Assembly: GCA_903825445.1 (NCBI GenBank)
Contig: CAIKAS010000136.1
Span: forward strand, 1 to 64,000
Direction: 5' to 3'
Origin: an uncultured Acidobacteriia bacterium
GTDB taxonomy: Bacteria; Acidobacteriota; Terriglobia; Bryobacterales; Bryobacteraceae
Length of the DNA: 64,000 bases
In this document: positions 25,381-33,970 of the stretch, in pieces
Layout of the letters: each line of letters begins with the position of its first letter
Position numbering within the stretch: the stretch's first letter is position 1
The notes under the pieces: model-generated
The model's input: the letters and a program-made list of their open reading frames with translations, nothing else
Told to the model about the DNA's origin: nothing
The model's database searches: none
Program-made: the position numbers and the translations under genes

Positions 25381-26547
25381 ATGTCAAACGAAGTCTCTCT
25401 ATCCAAAGACGAAATCCTGCGCTATAGCCGCCACCTGATCATGCCGGAGGTCGGCATGGAAGGTCAGCTCAAGCTGAAGAAGGCGAGCGTGCTGCTCGTC
25501 GGCACCGGTGGCCTCGGCGCGCCGCTCGCGCTCTATCTGACGGCTGCCGGCATCGGTCGCATCGGCCTGGTGGATTTCGACGTTGTCGACTACACCAACC
25601 TGCAGCGCCAGGTCATCCACGGCACCAAGGACGTGGGCAAGCCCAAGATCGATTCCGCCATTGAAAGCATGCGCGACATCAACCCGTTCGTGCAGATCGA
25701 CCGCCACGAAACGGCGCTCACCAGCGAGAACGCGCTCGAAATTCTGAAGGACTACGACTACATCGTCGATGGCACCGACAATTTCCCCACGCGCTATCTC
25801 GTCAACGACGCCTGCGTGCTGCTGAAGAAGCCCAACGTTTACGGTTCCATCTTCCGTTTCGAAGGCCAGGCGACCATCTTCGCCTACCCCGGTGGGCCGT
25901 GCTACCGCTGCCTCTACCCGGAACCGCCACCTCCCGGCCTGGTTCCCAGTTGCGCCGAGGGTGGCGTACTCGGCATTCTGCCCGGCATCATCGGACTCGT
26001 GCAGGCAACGGAAACCGTGAAGCTCATTCTGGGCATCGGCCAGCCGCTGGTCGGACGCCTGATGTTGTATGACGCTCTCGGCATGAAGTTCCGCGAACTG
26101 AAACTCCGTCGCGATCCCGAATGCCCAATGTGCGGCGACCATCCGACCATCACGAAACTAATCGACTACCAGCAATTCTGCGGCATGCCGCAGCATGAGG
26201 AGCCCAAGCCCGTGTCCGCACAAAAGACGCCCGGAGAAATCAGCGCCGTCGATCTGAAAGCGAAGCTCGACCGTGGCGATAAATTCACGCTGATCGACGT
26301 CCGCGAACCGCACGAATTCCAGATCTGCCGGATTCCCGGCTCCACGCTGATCCCCCTCGGCGAACTGCCGAAACGTCTGAACGAACTCGACCCGTCGGCC
26401 GAGTACGTGATGCACTGCAAGATGGGTGGTCGCAGCGCCAAAGCGGTCGACCTGCTGAAGCAGTCTGGTTTTAAGAACGTCACGAACATGACGGGCGGCA
26501 TTACCGCGTGGAGCGATAAAGTCGATCCGAGTGTGCCGAAGTACTAA
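25381..26547 (+). CDS. moeZ: carrier-activating E1-like adenylyl/sulfurtransferase with rhodanese domain (MoeZ/MoeBR)
   Basis: A 388-residue protein. Its N-terminal ThiF/MoeB domain has the ATP loop GTGGLG (41-46), NLQRQ (73-77), the catalytic C191 in VPSCAEGG, and a four-cysteine zinc site (174, 177, 248, 251). A C-terminal rhodanese domain (about 285-388) has active-site C346 in HCKMGGRSA. It would adenylate the carrier's C-terminal glycine and hand over sulfur as a thiocarboxylate, as MoeZ does for CysO in mycobacteria. Here it is inside the cys operon, 9 bp after the carrier gene. It might also serve MoaD-like carriers elsewhere. Confidence 0.94.
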   Translation: MSNEVSLSKDEILRYSRHLIMPEVGMEGQLKLKKASVLLVGTGGLGAPLALYLTAAGIGRIGLVDFDVVDYTNLQRQVIHGTKDVGKPKIDSAIESMRDINPFVQIDRHETALTSENALEILKDYDYIVDGTDNFPTRYLVNDACVLLKKPNVYGSIFRFEGQATIFAYPGGPCYRCLYPEPPPPGLVPSCAEGGVLGILPGIIGLVQATETVKLILGIGQPLVGRLMLYDALGMKFRELKLRRDPECPMCGDHPTITKLIDYQQFCGMPQHEEPKPVSAQKTPGEISAVDLKAKLDRGDKFTLIDVREPHEFQICRIPGSTLIPLGELPKRLNELDPSAEYVMHCKMGGRSAKAVDLLKQSGFKNVTNMTGGITAWSDKVDPSVPKY

Positions 26548-26572
26548 CAGCCGTCAGCCATCGTTACAAATG

Positions 26573-26617
26573 AAAACCGCCTCTGTCAGCCTTCGTGACA
26601 GAGGCGGTTTTCTCTTT
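26573..26617 (+). terminator. rho-independent terminator of the cysteine operon
   Basis: A perfect 16-bp stem runs from 26573 to 26588 and pairs with 26596-26611 around the loop GCCTTCG. The stem begins with AAAA and ends with TTTT, followed by CTCTTT. It lies 25 bp after the moeZ stop and could serve the convergent DinB gene as well. Confidence 0.95.
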
Positions 26618-26637
26618 CCCTCACTCTAAAGCCTGAT

Positions 26638-27150
26638 CTACAAATACCGTTCACGCAAAATCTTCCGGTGGTGCTCCACATGTCCGGGAATAATAAACCC
26701 CAGCGCCTGCACGCTAATCGGGAGTTCCCGCACTACACCGCTACGCTTCCATCCCGATTCCGGCAAATTGCGATAAAGCGAGATTGTCGACAACCTCACC
26801 TGCCGAAACTCTTCCAAATGCGCAGCCCAGGCCACACCATCCGCCTCCGCACCCGCAGCTGCTACGTCCTGATCGAATCCCGGCAGCGGCGCATCAATCC
26901 CGCGGGCGATCCACAGCATTCGGTACGCAAACACCCGTTCAGTATCGGTAATATGACTCAGCGCCTGCCGTAAACTCCACTTCCCCGGCGCATAACGATG
27001 CATGGACCGCTCCTCGGAAATACCCCCGAACAGCGTCATCGCCTCGTCCAGTTGCCGCTCCACCAGACCCACAGGATCATCCCCTGCAACCTGATTGATG
27101 TAAGTAAAAAAATGAGGCGAAGCCTCCGAGTCCGCGGGTCGTCCAATCAT
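26638..27150 (-). CDS. DinB family protein
   Basis: A 170-residue four-helix-bundle protein of the DinB/YfiT superfamily. WSLRQALSHITDTERVFAYR and the C-terminal HVEHHRKIL supply the three histidines that usually hold a metal ion. Such proteins are often thiol-dependent transferases or hydrolases, but few have a known substrate. A longer frame begins upstream, but GGAGG six bases before the ATG at 27150 fixes the start. It is divergent from the split phosphotransferase genes. Confidence 0.9.
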   Translation of the reverse strand: MIGRPADSEASPHFFTYINQVAGDDPVGLVERQLDEAMTLFGGISEERSMHRYAPGKWSLRQALSHITDTERVFAYRMLWIARGIDAPLPGFDQDVAAAGAEADGVAWAAHLEEFRQVRLSTISLYRNLPESGWKRSGVVRELPISVQALGFIIPGHVEHHRKILRERYL

Positions 27151-27297
27151 ACGAATCCTCCAATCATGGCCTGAGTTTACCGCACCGTTTGGAAACGAAT
27201 TCGCACCCTGAAATCGCAAGACGGTTTGAGGTATTCTAATGTGACAATCGCGTTACTAACCTGGCACGCAAGACGTGGCCAAGAGGGAGTGGTCGGC

Positions 27298-29067
27298 ATG
27301 CCACAAATCGAATTCAAGACGCCCGGTCCAGGCGCATGGGAACTGGAAGAGACTCATTTCGCGAGACCCGTGACTCGCTACATCAGCGGGATCTTCGCGG
27401 AGCCGTTCGCACGCGGCTTCAGCAGCGGCACGAAGCGCTACGGGCTTTTGCTCGACTATTTTCGCTTCGCATTTGTGAACGACTTCTGCTACATGAAGGC
27501 AATGGCAGTCGGTGCGCCTGACAACGCTGCCGGACCGCCGCCGAAACTGATATTCATGCTGCTCGCCCGATTGCATCCAGCCATGCGAAAGCGGCTCGCC
27601 AACGGGTCCGACGCAATTTCGCGGAAGCTTTGGCGCGAAGACCTCCGCGTCTGGGACGAAGAGTATAAGCCCGACTCCATCGCCCGTAACCGCAGATTTC
27701 AGGACGTCGACATCAGAGCCCTCGGCGACGCGGACTTCCTTCAGTACCTCGCCGATGCGCGCAGCAATGTCACTGAAATGATCTATAGGCACCACATGTT
27801 TACCATTCCGTGCTGCTTTCCCGTAGGGCACTTCGTGGCCGAAGTGCAGCACTGGACGGGCCTCTCGTCTGGCGAAGTCCTTGGCGTCCTGAAAGGTGCA
27901 GCGCCTGTTTCGAGAGGCGCTGGCCATGGACCGCTGGAACGCCTCCAATCCGCGCTCCGATCAGGTGGCATCACCGCCGAAAGCGTCCGTGGCCGCGATG
28001 CACAATCGGTGCTGAACGATCTTAGGTCGAAAGCCGGAATCGCCGGCCCCTTGCAGGAATTTCTGGACGAAATCGGTTACCGCGTCGTCACCGGCTATGA
28101 CATCGGCGACAAGTGTGCTCTCGAAATGCCTGAGATGCTGCTGCGTACGATGTTCGGCGCTTCCGGCGTTTCCGATCGCGATGCCGACTTCGCCAAACGC
28201 CGTGACGCGCTCCGGGCTAAGGTTCCCGAAGCCAGCCGCGGGCAGTTCGACGAACTCCTCGAAGAAGCGCGCTTCATCTATCGACTGCGCGACGAACGCG
28301 GGATATATAACGACACCTGGGCAACCGGATTGGCCCGCCGCGCTGTGCTCGAAGCCGGGCGCCGCCTCGTAGCGAACGGCCTGCTGCCGGACGCCGAACT
28401 CGCTATCGACGCCAGTCACGATGAAATTGTCGGGATGCTGAAAGGTGATCAGGGCCCCGGCGTAACAGAACTGCGTCGCCGCCAGACTTGGCGCACAACC
28501 CGGACAGTTGCCGACGCGCCGCCCTGGCTCGGCATGCCCCCCTCCGGACCACCACCCGCCGAATGGCTGCCGAAAAAAGGGCGAGCCAACGCCCGCGCCG
28601 TGGATGCCGTCATCAGCAACATCTTTCACATCCCCGACAAGAAACCCCTGGCAAACAATAACAACGCGTCCGCCACGCATGGATCAGCCATGAACGGCCA
28701 CGTTGGCGAATCCGCGCGCGAAGTCCGCAAAAGCGTCACCGGCCTTCCCGTTCATCCTGGCATCTGCGAAGGCATTGCCAGGATCGTGAATGGCCCTGAA
28801 GATTTCAATCGCCTGCAACAGGGCGATGTCCTCATTACGCGCAACACCAGTCCGTCTTTCAATGTGGTTCTGCCGCTTCTCGGCGCCATTGTCACGGATC
28901 GCGGCGGACAACTCTCGCATGCGGCCATCGTCGCCCGCGAGTACGGCATCCCCGCCGTCGTGGGAACGCGCGACGCCACAGCGCTCTTCCCCGATGGAGC
29001 GCGCATACGCGTGAACGGCGATAAAGGCGAAGTCGATCTCCTGGAGCAAGTGGAGCAACGTTGCTGA
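27298..29067 (+). CDS. PEP-synthase/rifampin-phosphotransferase-like protein: substrate-binding and phosphohistidine domains
   Basis: A 589-residue protein. The long N-terminal helical part (to about 430) resembles the substrate domain of rifampin phosphotransferases. A linker rich in Asn, Ala and His follows. The C-terminal swivelling domain carries the phosphate on H541 in GGQLSHAAIVARE, flanked by VLITRNTSPSF and GIPAVVGT. GAGGGAG eight bases before the ATG at 27298 supports this start over a longer frame. The ATP-grasp domain that would charge the histidine is in the next gene, overlapping by seven bases. It would be a phosphotransferase using ATP on a small molecule; rifamycin-type substrates are only inferred. 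Confidence 0.82.
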   Translation: MPQIEFKTPGPGAWELEETHFARPVTRYISGIFAEPFARGFSSGTKRYGLLLDYFRFAFVNDFCYMKAMAVGAPDNAAGPPPKLIFMLLARLHPAMRKRLANGSDAISRKLWREDLRVWDEEYKPDSIARNRRFQDVDIRALGDADFLQYLADARSNVTEMIYRHHMFTIPCCFPVGHFVAEVQHWTGLSSGEVLGVLKGAAPVSRGAGHGPLERLQSALRSGGITAESVRGRDAQSVLNDLRSKAGIAGPLQEFLDEIGYRVVTGYDIGDKCALEMPEMLLRTMFGASGVSDRDADFAKRRDALRAKVPEASRGQFDELLEEARFIYRLRDERGIYNDTWATGLARRAVLEAGRRLVANGLLPDAELAIDASHDEIVGMLKGDQGPGVTELRRRQTWRTTRTVADAPPWLGMPPSGPPPAEWLPKKGRANARAVDAVISNIFHIPDKKPLANNNNASATHGSAMNGHVGESAREVRKSVTGLPVHPGICEGIARIVNGPEDFNRLQQGDVLITRNTSPSFNVVLPLLGAIVTDRGGQLSHAAIVAREYGIPAVVGTRDATALFPDGARIRVNGDKGEVDLLEQVEQRC

Positions 29068-29888
29068 ACGCCGTCCGCTACTCTGTTCCGCTTGTGGACG
29101 CCGTCGAGGAATCGCATTTTGGCGGTAAGGCGGCGTCTCTTTCGAGCTCGCTTCGCGCCGGCCTTCCCGTGCCTCCCGGTTTCGCGCTCGGCACCACCCA
29201 CGTCGAAGCCATATTCGAAGGCCATGCCGACGCGCTGCAAAGTCTGCGTGCCGAATTCACCCGACTGGATGGACCCTGCGCTGTCCGCTCCTCGGCCATC
29301 GGCGAAGATTCCGAAGGCGCCAGTTTCGCGGGCCAGCACATCACCATCCTGAACGTACGACACGAAGATCAGGTGCCGGACGCCGTGCTAAGCGTGCGCG
29401 AATCTGCCCACACCGAATCAGCCCGGGCCTACCGGCGCAAACTTGGCATGGACGAAACACCGCGCGTCGGCGTGGTGGTCCAGCGCATGATTGAGCCCGA
29501 TTGCGCGGGCGTGATGTTCACGAAGAACCCATTGACCGGTGCGGCTGAGCGCGTCATCGAAGCCGCATGGGGCCTCGGCGAAGCGGTTGTTGCCGGCCTC
29601 GTCGTACCAGACAACTACGCGCTCGATGAGGAAGGCAATATCCTCCGCTGCACTGCGGGGGAAAAAGATATCGCGCTCTCCGGCAGCCCGGAAGGCGGTG
29701 TCATCGAATCAGCTGTCGCCGAAGAGCTGGTGAACGCGCTCTGCCTGAACGACGCGATGCTTGCCGCACTGCACAATCTCGCCACACGCTGCGAAAATCA
29801 TTTTGGCAGAGGACTCGACGTCGAGTGGGCTTTCGCAGCCGGTCAGCTCTACCTTTTACAGTGCCGAGCCATGACAAGAAACCGATGA
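29061..29888 (+). CDS. PEP-synthase-type ATP-grasp domain protein, partner of the preceding gene
   Basis: A 275-residue protein that is only the N-terminal nucleotide-binding part of PEP synthase or rifampin phosphotransferase: GGKAASLSSSLRAGLPVPPG, then AVRSSAIGEDSEGASFAGQ, VVVQRMIEPDCAGVMFTKNP and the closing DVEWAFAAGQLYLLQCR. It lacks the phosphohistidine domain, which is in the upstream gene, so the two proteins should form one enzyme. The TTG start overlaps the upstream stop by seven bases. Its own stop overlaps the MFS start as ATGA. Order of domains along the operon is reversed compared with the single-chain enzymes. Confidence 0.88.
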   Translation: MLNAVRYSVPLVDAVEESHFGGKAASLSSSLRAGLPVPPGFALGTTHVEAIFEGHADALQSLRAEFTRLDGPCAVRSSAIGEDSEGASFAGQHITILNVRHEDQVPDAVLSVRESAHTESARAYRRKLGMDETPRVGVVVQRMIEPDCAGVMFTKNPLTGAAERVIEAAWGLGEAVVAGLVVPDNYALDEEGNILRCTAGEKDIALSGSPEGGVIESAVAEELVNALCLNDAMLAALHNLATRCENHFGRGLDVEWAFAAGQLYLLQCRAMTRNR

Positions 29889-31255
29889 GCGTCGCGGCAA
29901 ACGAACGTCAGGCAGGCTTGCCCCCCTCAGCCCTCACCGGCATGCTGCTCTCGGCGGCTCTTGCTCCACTTGGCAGTACGATGATCGCTGTCGCGCTTCC
30001 CCGCATCGGACACGACATCGGCGCTAACATTTCCGACCTCACCCCGTGGCTGGTTTCAAGCTACCTCATCGCCAGCATCGCGCTACAAAGCCCCGGCGGC
30101 AAACTGGGCGACCTGATCGGCCACGGTCGTGCGCTGATGGTCGGCCTCTCCCTCGTTGCCTCCGGTTCGGTGTTGGGCCTGCTGGCGCGCGAAGTACATC
30201 TGCTCGCTCTGGCGCGCATCCTGATGGCTTCCGGCGGCGCTTCCACCGTCCCCGCCACCATGGCTATTCTTCGTAACCAGACTCCGCAGGACAAGCGCGC
30301 CCGCGTCTTCGGATTGCTCGGTGCATGCCTGGGCCTCGCCGCCGCCATCGGCCCGCTACTAGGCGGCGAACTGACGGAACGCTTTGGATGGCGCGCGGTA
30401 TTTGGCGCCAATCTTCCTGTAATCGCTGTCTCTCTGCTGCTGGTCCTGCGCGGCCGCGCCATGTTCACTAAAGCCGGCGACGCCTCCGCTCGCCAGCCGT
30501 TCGATTGGCCCGGTAGCCTGCTGTTGGCGGGAGGCCTCACCATGGTCGTCGTTGCTCTGCGAATGTCGGGCGGCACCGCCTGGCAACTGGGAGCCCTCGG
30601 CACCCTGTTGCTGATCGTGTTTCCTTTCCGCGAACGCCGCGCTGTATCGCCCGTTGTCGATTTCTCGCTGCTCAGGCGTGGCGCGTTTTTCGGTGGCGGC
30701 AGTATCGTCGCCCTTCAAAACATGGCCATGTACCCCTTGCTGTTTCAGTTGCCCGTGTTCTTCGACCGCGTACGCGGTGTGGGCGCGCGGACCACAGGGC
30801 AGGCATTGCTGGCGCTGACTGTAGCGATGATGCTGGGTTCCATGGCAGGCGGACGCATGACCGAATTTATCGGCGCTCGTCTGCAAACGCTGCTGGGTTC
30901 TCTTCTCGCGCTGGTCGGTTTGTGGTGGTTCACCAACCTTAGCTCGGTGCATCTGCCGACTGAGGTTATGCCCGGCCTGTTGCTTATCGGTCTCGGAATC
31001 GGCATCACCTCCCCGCCCTCGCAGGCCGCCTCCATGAGTACCGTCAGCCGCGAGCAGTCCGGCATGGCTGGCGGCATGCTTTCCACTATGCGCTATATTG
31101 GCGGCGTGGCAGGTACCACCATCCTCGGCGTCTTACTCCACCGGCCTTCCGATGCCTCGTCGCACCAGCCTCCCATCTTCGTTTACGCCGGCGCACTGGT
31201 AGTCTCTGCGGCTTTGTCCGTGTTGTTACCTGGTCGTATGAGAAAAACCGTGTGA
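29885..31255 (+). CDS. MFS efflux transporter (DHA2/EmrB-like)
   Basis: A 456-residue protein with twelve to fourteen membrane segments. The N-terminus has ALAPLGSTMIAVALPRIGHDI, the EmrB/QacA-type helix-1 signature. The motif-A region is GKLGDLIGHGRAL, and motif C is LGACLGLAAAIGPLLGGEL, typical of drug/H+ antiporters. The ATG at 29885 overlaps the stop of the ATP-grasp gene (ATGA), so the pump and the split phosphotransferase are translated together. This is consistent with a drug-inactivation plus export unit, although the pump could also be unrelated in substrate. Confidence 0.9.
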   Translation: MSVAANERQAGLPPSALTGMLLSAALAPLGSTMIAVALPRIGHDIGANISDLTPWLVSSYLIASIALQSPGGKLGDLIGHGRALMVGLSLVASGSVLGLLAREVHLLALARILMASGGASTVPATMAILRNQTPQDKRARVFGLLGACLGLAAAIGPLLGGELTERFGWRAVFGANLPVIAVSLLLVLRGRAMFTKAGDASARQPFDWPGSLLLAGGLTMVVVALRMSGGTAWQLGALGTLLLIVFPFRERRAVSPVVDFSLLRRGAFFGGGSIVALQNMAMYPLLFQLPVFFDRVRGVGARTTGQALLALTVAMMLGSMAGGRMTEFIGARLQTLLGSLLALVGLWWFTNLSSVHLPTEVMPGLLLIGLGIGITSPPSQAASMSTVSREQSGMAGGMLSTMRYIGGVAGTTILGVLLHRPSDASSHQPPIFVYAGALVVSAALSVLLPGRMRKTV

Positions 31256-31271
31256 GAAAACTGGAATCAGC

Positions 31272-31730
31272 GTGACCTCTGAACAAAACGACCCATTCGA
31301 TCTCCAGCGATTCGTCAGCGCCCAGAATCCCGTCTTCGAAGCAGTCTGCGACGAACTGCGTCGTGGCCGCAAGGAATCGCACTGGATGTGGTTCGTCTTC
31401 CCTCAAATGCGCGGCCTGGGCCACAGCGCTATGGCGACCCGTTACGGCATTTCCTCCCAGGCCGAAGCCGAAGCTTATCTTCACCACCCGGTTCTGGGCG
31501 CTCGCCTTCGCGAATGCACCCGCCTGGTCAATCAGATACAAGGCCGTTCGATCGACGAAATCTTCGGTTCCCCGGACAATATGAAATTCCGCTCCTGCAT
31601 GACGTTGTTCGCCTCCGCCACGCCCGATAACGCGGAATTCCTGCACGCCCTCCACTCATGTAGCAGCGCAGACTGGGGGGCTGGCATTCCTGCCCGCAGC
31701 CGCCTTTCAGGCGGCTCGGAATTCCCCTGA
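31272..31730 (+). CDS. DUF1810 family protein with C-terminus rewritten by a repeat
   Basis: A 152-residue protein matching DUF1810: DPFDLQRFVSAQNPVF, SHWMWFVFPQMRGLG, ATRYGI, HPVLGARLRECT and MKFRSCMTLFA. The family has no firm biochemical role. The last twenty or so residues, starting at about 132 (ADWGAGIPARSRLSGG), are encoded by a two-hairpin intergenic repeat, and the usual family ending (a short helix after FLHAL) is missing. The protein may still fold because the core is intact. The start is GTG, 16 bp after the MFS gene. Confidence 0.82.
   Translation: MTSEQNDPFDLQRFVSAQNPVFEAVCDELRRGRKESHWMWFVFPQMRGLGHSAMATRYGISSQAEAEAYLHHPVLGARLRECTRLVNQIQGRSIDEIFGSPDNMKFRSCMTLFASATPDNAEFLHALHSCSSADWGAGIPARSRLSGGSEFP
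31666..31717 (-). repeat. two-hairpin intergenic repeat, copy C, inside a coding region
   Basis: In minus orientation it reads GAGCCGCCTGAAAGGCGGCT, then GCGGGCAGGAATGCC, a C-rich link and CAGTCTGCGC. It matches the copies at 57311 and 60681 almost base for base. It overlaps the last part of the DUF1810 gene, which reads through it to a TGA at 31728-31730. Confidence 0.85.
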
Positions 31731-31773
31731 AAAATCCTCCACTCCTGCCGATAAGAGCTATGGACCCTGTCCT

Positions 31774-33258
31774 ATGCGGAATTCAGCAGACGCTTCAGCG
31801 AAAAGTGCGGCGTGCAATGAAACCGCCGAACTCAGCACTCACGAAAAAGCGCTGAAAATCAACCTCGACCCCATGCGCTACGGCACGTTCGCCGAAATTG
31901 GCGCGGGCCAGGAGGTCGCGCGCTGGTTCTTCCGCGTCGGTGCGGCTGCCGGTTCCATCTCCAAATCCATCTCCGCCTACGATATGGCGGTCAGCGACGC
32001 CATCTACGGCCGCTGCAAGCGCTACGTCTCCCGGGAGCGCCTGCAAAGCATGCTCGATCTCGAGCATAAGCTCAACCTCGAACGTCTGCGCCCCATGCGC
32101 GGCGACACCACTGCCTTCTTCGTCTTCGCCGACACCGTCTCCGCCCGCAATTTCCACGGCACCAACGAGTGTCACGGTTGGATGGGAGTCAAATACCAGG
32201 CGCATCCGCGCGATGAAGACAGCCAGATTCTGATCCACGTCCGCATGCTCGATCATGAAAACAGCCTGCAGCAGGAGGCCCTCGGCATCGTCGGCGTCAA
32301 CCTCCTGTATGCGGCATGCTTCCTGCATCACAAGCCGGAACAAATGCTTGAGTCGCTGCTCGACAATCTCAGCACGGATCGCATTGAAATCGATATGGTC
32401 GAATTCTCCGGCATCGAATTCCGCCATGTCGATAACCGCGTGATGAGTCTGCGCCTCGTGCAGCTCGGTCTCAGCAGTGCCGCCATGTTCGGGCCTTGCG
32501 GTGAAGTTTTGCAACCCTCGGAGATTCTTCGCAAGCGCCCGGTCCTGGTCGAACGCGGCAGTTTCCGACCCGTCACCCGCGTGAATATCGACATGCTCGA
32601 AAGCGCCCACGCCCGCTTTGCCGCTGAGCTCACTCAGGAGCGTCCGCCCGAGCCCGGCGCACCGCCCGTTCAGATTGTGGATCTCATGGAAATCACCATG
32701 CGCAATCTTCTCGTCACAGGCAAAATCGACCTTAAAGACTTTCTTGCCCGCGTCGACATGCTTGCCGCCGCTGGAAAAACTGTTCTCATCTCGGACTACT
32801 TCGAGTACTATCGCCTCGCGGCATGGCTGACGCGTTACACAACCGAACCGATTGCGCTCACCATGGGCCTCTCCAGTCTTCAGGATCTGTTCAAAGAGGA
32901 GTTCTACAACGAACTCGAAGGTGGCATCCTCGAAGCCTTCGGCAAGCTCTTCACCCGTGACCTGAGGATCTATGTCTATCCGCTGAAGGATCCGGCCACC
33001 GGTGCGCTCACGAAGGTGGAGAATGTCGAGATGCCAGAGAACGTCAGGGCGCTCTATCGCCATATCGTGCACGGCGGCAGCATCCGTCAACTCGAAAACT
33101 TCAACGAAAGCGTATTGCACATCTTCTCGCGCGACATTCTGAAGCGCATCAAAGACGGTGACCCCTCATGGGATCAAATGGTCCCCAGTGAAATCGCCGA
33201 CGTGATCCGGAAGCGTCAGCTGTTCGGGTGCCACGAAGCCCAGGAACTCGTCCTATAA
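31774..33258 (+). CDS. conserved protein of unknown function (about 490 residues)
   Basis: A 494-residue cytoplasmic-looking protein without signal or membrane segments. Distinct blocks are EIGAGQEVARWFFRVGAAAG, SISAYDMAVSD, FFVFADTVSARN and GTNECHGWMGVKYQ, then a C-terminal half with KTVLISDYFEYYRLAAWL. I recall near-identical N-terminal blocks in a conserved family of other phyla (for example Bacteroidetes) that carries unreliable names such as nucleotide adenylyltransferase. No nucleotidyltransferase HxGH motif is seen here. Its end overlaps the convergent DUF1080 gene by six bases. Function unknown. Confidence 0.82.
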   Translation: MRNSADASAKSAACNETAELSTHEKALKINLDPMRYGTFAEIGAGQEVARWFFRVGAAAGSISKSISAYDMAVSDAIYGRCKRYVSRERLQSMLDLEHKLNLERLRPMRGDTTAFFVFADTVSARNFHGTNECHGWMGVKYQAHPRDEDSQILIHVRMLDHENSLQQEALGIVGVNLLYAACFLHHKPEQMLESLLDNLSTDRIEIDMVEFSGIEFRHVDNRVMSLRLVQLGLSSAAMFGPCGEVLQPSEILRKRPVLVERGSFRPVTRVNIDMLESAHARFAAELTQERPPEPGAPPVQIVDLMEITMRNLLVTGKIDLKDFLARVDMLAAAGKTVLISDYFEYYRLAAWLTRYTTEPIALTMGLSSLQDLFKEEFYNELEGGILEAFGKLFTRDLRIYVYPLKDPATGALTKVENVEMPENVRALYRHIVHGGSIRQLENFNESVLHIFSRDILKRIKDGDPSWDQMVPSEIADVIRKRQLFGCHEAQELVL

Positions 33259-33942
33259 GCGCTTCACGCGAATATTGCGAAACCACGTCTCCGACGAGTG
33301 ATTCTGGAAACTGATCGGGCTCTCTTCATGCACCGGTCCGTGATCGTCTGCCGCCATATTCGCTCGCAGCAACTTCTCCACCTCCGGCGCATCCGTCGTG
33401 AACGAAACCACCTTCTGCCCGTTCAGCCAGTGCTCCACTCGTTTGCCATCCACCAGAATTCGCGAGTCGTTAAACTCACCAATTCTCGGCGGCACCCGTG
33501 GCGAAGGTGCAATCAGCGAATACAATGATCCTGCCACGCGCCGCACATCAGAAGCCGCATCGGGATCTTTGTCGTCTGCCAGTTGATACTCCAGGCCCCG
33601 CGCACGCGCCTGCCTGCCCTCTGCGTTCACCCACTCATCCACTTTCTGAATCTTGTACTTCACCCCGGAATTACCGCGTTCCAGCAGCTTCCACTCGAAA
33701 CGCAAATCGAAAGATCGAAACGTATCCGCCGTTCGAATGTCCTGAAAACCGTCCGTCCGCACCAGCGCCTTCAGGCACCCGTCTTCAATCGTCCAGCAGT
33801 TGGTTGGGAATGCCTTGCCTGTGATCTCCTGCCAGCCACGCGTAGTCGAGCCGTCGAATAACGAACGCCACCCGTCCGTCTGCGCACCCGCCAACCCCAC
33901 CCCCGCGCATGCCACCCCGAACTCCCGTCTCGTCATACCCAT
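33253..33942 (-). CDS. DUF1080 (3-keto-disaccharide hydrolase-like) exported protein
   Basis: A 229-residue protein with a Tat-like signal (MTRREFGVACAGVGLAGA) followed by a concanavalin-like DUF1080 domain: WRSLFDGSTTRGWQ, FDLRFEWKLLERGNSGVKY, GLEYQLADD and DGKRVEHWLNGQKV. Members bind or cleave sugars; some hydrolyse 3-keto-disaccharides. The longest frame starts far upstream, but the ATG at 33942 with AGAGGTG before it, and the signal peptide, give the real start. It is divergent from the esterase gene, with only 28 bp between the start codons, so the two may share control. Confidence 0.87.
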   Translation of the reverse strand: MGMTRREFGVACAGVGLAGAQTDGWRSLFDGSTTRGWQEITGKAFPTNCWTIEDGCLKALVRTDGFQDIRTADTFRSFDLRFEWKLLERGNSGVKYKIQKVDEWVNAEGRQARARGLEYQLADDKDPDAASDVRRVAGSLYSLIAPSPRVPPRIGEFNDSRILVDGKRVEHWLNGQKVVSFTTDAPEVEKLLRANMAADDHGPVHEESPISFQNHSSETWFRNIRVKRL

Positions 33943-33970
33943 ATTCGACACCTCTGATATAGTACCTGGC

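Noticed and set aside
31795-33120. 441-codon open frame opposite the conserved unknown gene
   Set aside because: It is an antisense shadow. The plus-strand frame has conserved-looking blocks and normal composition, and this one does not.
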